DNA of 64,000 bases. It comes from Acanthornis magna. Taxonomy: Eukaryota; Chordata; Aves; Passeriformes; Acanthizidae. Positions 61,807 to 64,000 of the stretch are shown here, piece after piece; the first letter of the stretch is position 1, and each line of letters begins with the position of its first letter. The DNA is taken from assembly GCA_036785705.1 (NCBI GenBank), contig JAWUZG010000084.1:8507501-8571500 (forward strand), written 5' to 3'. Below the pieces are notes generated by a model. The model worked only from the letters and a program-made list of their open reading frames with translations, was not told where the DNA came from and did not search any database. A program made the position numbers and the translations under genes.

Positions 61807-64000
61807 TACATTGATGGTAGGTTTCTATGCCTGGTCCCACGGGCTGTGAAGTGTATTGCAGAAAATGATAGATGAGTGAATACAAAGCACCAAGAAGAGA
61901 AAGTTACCTTCTTGTATAGCACGGATATTCAAGAATCTAATTTTCTTTTAGTATGTGTTTCTCAGAAGAGGATTCCATGGGAGGTGGGGAGGGAAAAAAG
62001 AGTCAAACAACATATCAGAATTCACCAAACTAAAATTTCCGAGTCTGAAAAGTGAGCATGAAGGAACAGCTGTGATGTGTACAAGACAGCCTGGTACTAA
62101 TGAACAACATTGCCAGCAACACTGACAGCATTACACTGATTTCCTGTGCTCAATGTAGCTATTGAGAAGCAAATACATTAATGGTGGACTACTAATATAA
62201 ATTAAAAACTAAAGGCATACAGCTTTCAGTCTGCCTTTCCTTCTGTCAGTTATTTTGTACTGCCTGAATGAGCTATTACCTTCTTGTTTCTCTGAGATGT
62301 TGGTTCACAAGGGTAGAGTGAGCAGACTCAATTTCGCTGAAAGTAATGGAGTGAGATTATCCAGAATTATTTCCAGTGGGCTGAGTTTGTTACATTCCTT
62401 CTGTTGTGAGAATTTAAGTAAACAACTAAACACCTTTACTGAAAGCTGAGAATCTTCATAGTCATCACCTCTTCCTATTTCCTTGGATTAGTCCAGCATT
62501 TTGGGTTTAGCCATGCTCAATTAACTCATCCAGGAATTGGTCCAGTCAGAAACAGTTGATATAAGTGAGATAAACTGGGCATCTGTTTGGAAAAAAATGA
62601 TTATACAAAATATGCTTTCATCATGAGAAAATGAACTGTGCTATCTCCATATTTAAAAACATATGCTTCTAAATAGATTCCCTTCCTTTGAAAGCTTAAG
62701 AAATAGAAAATAGTAACATTGAATCTGAGACTGAAACAAGCAGGTATGAAGTAAAAATTTAGTAGCCGGCATGCTAACATTTTAATGTAGTGGAACTTGA
62801 ACTTGGTACTAGCACCTTCATCAAACCACTATATAAACTGTATTGAATTAAAGCGATTAAACCCAGCAATAAAACCAACCACTGCAGAAATGATTGAAAT
62901 ATGTAGGGTGCTTCCATGTGTTTGTACTGGTCGTAATAAAAGTGCTGCCATATTTAGTCACTGATTTGCTTTAGGAAAGAAATAAAATGAGCTGACAACG
63001 CTCGTCTGTTTTGTTTCAATTACTAAAGATTTTTCTCTTAAAAAATAGATCTAAAATTAGAGACATGGTTAATAATTAAGAGGGAACATCCATGCAATTG
63101 GAGAATATATGGCAATAAACATCTTTGGTGGGTGATTAAATGCTGAATAGAAACTGAAGCTGTTGGTAACCTCAGAAGCTCTTTATTGCAAGTGAACACC
63201 AATGCTTCAGACTCTATGGCTGTGATACTGGAATATGAATCAATATGATAACAGTGAAAGAGAAATATTAATTTATTTCAGATTGGTTTTTTTCCTAATT
63301 GCAACTGCATTTGAAAATATTTTTCTATTACTTTTTGGGTTGATGAGACATTAGCTAATTAATCTGAGTTTAACAGCGGAATTAAAATTTTGTATTTTCA
63401 AAATAGGCCTCATTCCCGCCTCCAAGAACAGGCAAGTATGGGTGCAGTTAATAGACTTTAATTCTCTATATGTAGCTCCTCAGTTACGGATCTCCCTGCA
63501 GTTCATCTTTCAACAGTTAAGAAGTCAAGATCTTTCTATATGTTCCAAATGAGGCCAGTGATGGAAATCTATGTTGCAGATTTAACTATTTATAGCACTT
63601 AAAAACACCTGTTGACAGCTGTAAAAAGGCATTTTATTTTTCAGGATGGTCAAATAATCATATCGTAAAATATATCTTCATGTAATCACGTTTTAATATA
63701 CCTATTGGAAATGGTTAGGCCTCAACTGAATCTATCCAAAGTACCCATTTGCAAGTAATAAAGGAAAATTTGCCAATAATCTGTGGTAAAATATGAACGG
63801 CACTACTAATTCAAGTAACACAGATGCAGCATGTGCCAATTTAGAAAATATGTAAAGTCAAAAGGCTATCAGAATCCCTCCAATTTGTGCTGAAGTCTTG
63901 GAAATGTTGGCTTTAGATGTAGCACAGATCTGTACAGTTTATAAAAGAAAATAGGAGCTAACCAATCTATCAGGAGCAGACATGCAAAATGGTCCCTAAA
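61807..64000. other. Unique AT-rich noncoding DNA
   Basis: No frame above about 64 codons and no transposon recognised. TTAGCTAATTAATCTGAG at 63351-63368 is a homeodomain-type cluster. The sequence runs to the end of the window without a feature that would mark a gene boundary. Confidence 0.6.

Noticed and set aside
61539..61814. 91-codon frame on the plus strand
   Set aside because: Lies across a CR1 fragment in antisense, so it is a repeat artefact.
1..64000. Prokaryotic-type systems (CRISPR, operons, defence islands, phage)
   Set aside because: No direct-repeat arrays, no long or closely packed coding frames, and the transposons are vertebrate.

Overview
The window reads as nuclear DNA of a bird. 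The evidence is the interspersed-repeat content: seven truncated CR1 LINE 3' ends, some carrying the ATTCTATG-type terminal repeat, and one LTR of a family I recognise from avian genomes. No Alu, B1/B2, L1 or tRNA-derived SINE was seen. CR1 also occurs in other reptiles, so 'bird' rests on the close match of these copies to avian subfamilies and on the LTR. I cannot name the species, chromosome or neighbouring genes.

I found no gene that I can support. The sequence is AT-rich and stop codons are frequent in all frames. The longest open frames (183, 162, 152 and 149 codons) have no recognisable domain, no family resemblance and no convincing exon structure. No tRNA, rRNA, snRNA or CRISPR-like array was found. 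The window is best described as intergenic DNA (gene-desert type) or part of a very long intron.

Layout. Positions 1-6.2 kb are unique AT-rich DNA with a strong CTCF-like motif near 1.16 kb and an NKX-type inverted repeat at 5.7 kb. From 6.2 to 7.8 kb there is an A22 run, a CR1 copy, a purine-rich stretch and a GC-rich island with a perfect hairpin. At 9.4-10.0 kb a regulatory-looking motif cluster lies just before a 46-base T run. From 10 to 26 kb there is unique DNA with three plus-strand CR1 copies (13.8, 17.1 and 19.9 kb), short tandem duplications at 10.5 kb and a GC-richer block at 25.1-25.5 kb. At 26.3 kb is the best-preserved minus-strand CR1, followed by a (TA)11 microsatellite. From 29 to 30.5 kb there is a cluster of strand-asymmetric simple sequence. 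At 32.8-33.3 kb is a probable solo LTR. A different CR1 subfamily lies at 38.6 kb, a palindromic alternating purine-pyrimidine tract at 40.07 kb and a 25-bp minisatellite at 41.95 kb. The interval 49-54 kb contains GC-richer blocks and an AT-rich, homeobox/octamer-motif-rich stretch that could be an enhancer. A third CR1 subfamily lies at 61.55 kb.

I saw no undescribed system. The items most worth checking are possible cis-regulatory sequences: the CTCF-like site, the MARE/AP-1-centred palindrome, the GC-rich hairpin and the candidate conserved elements. Conservation could not be tested here.
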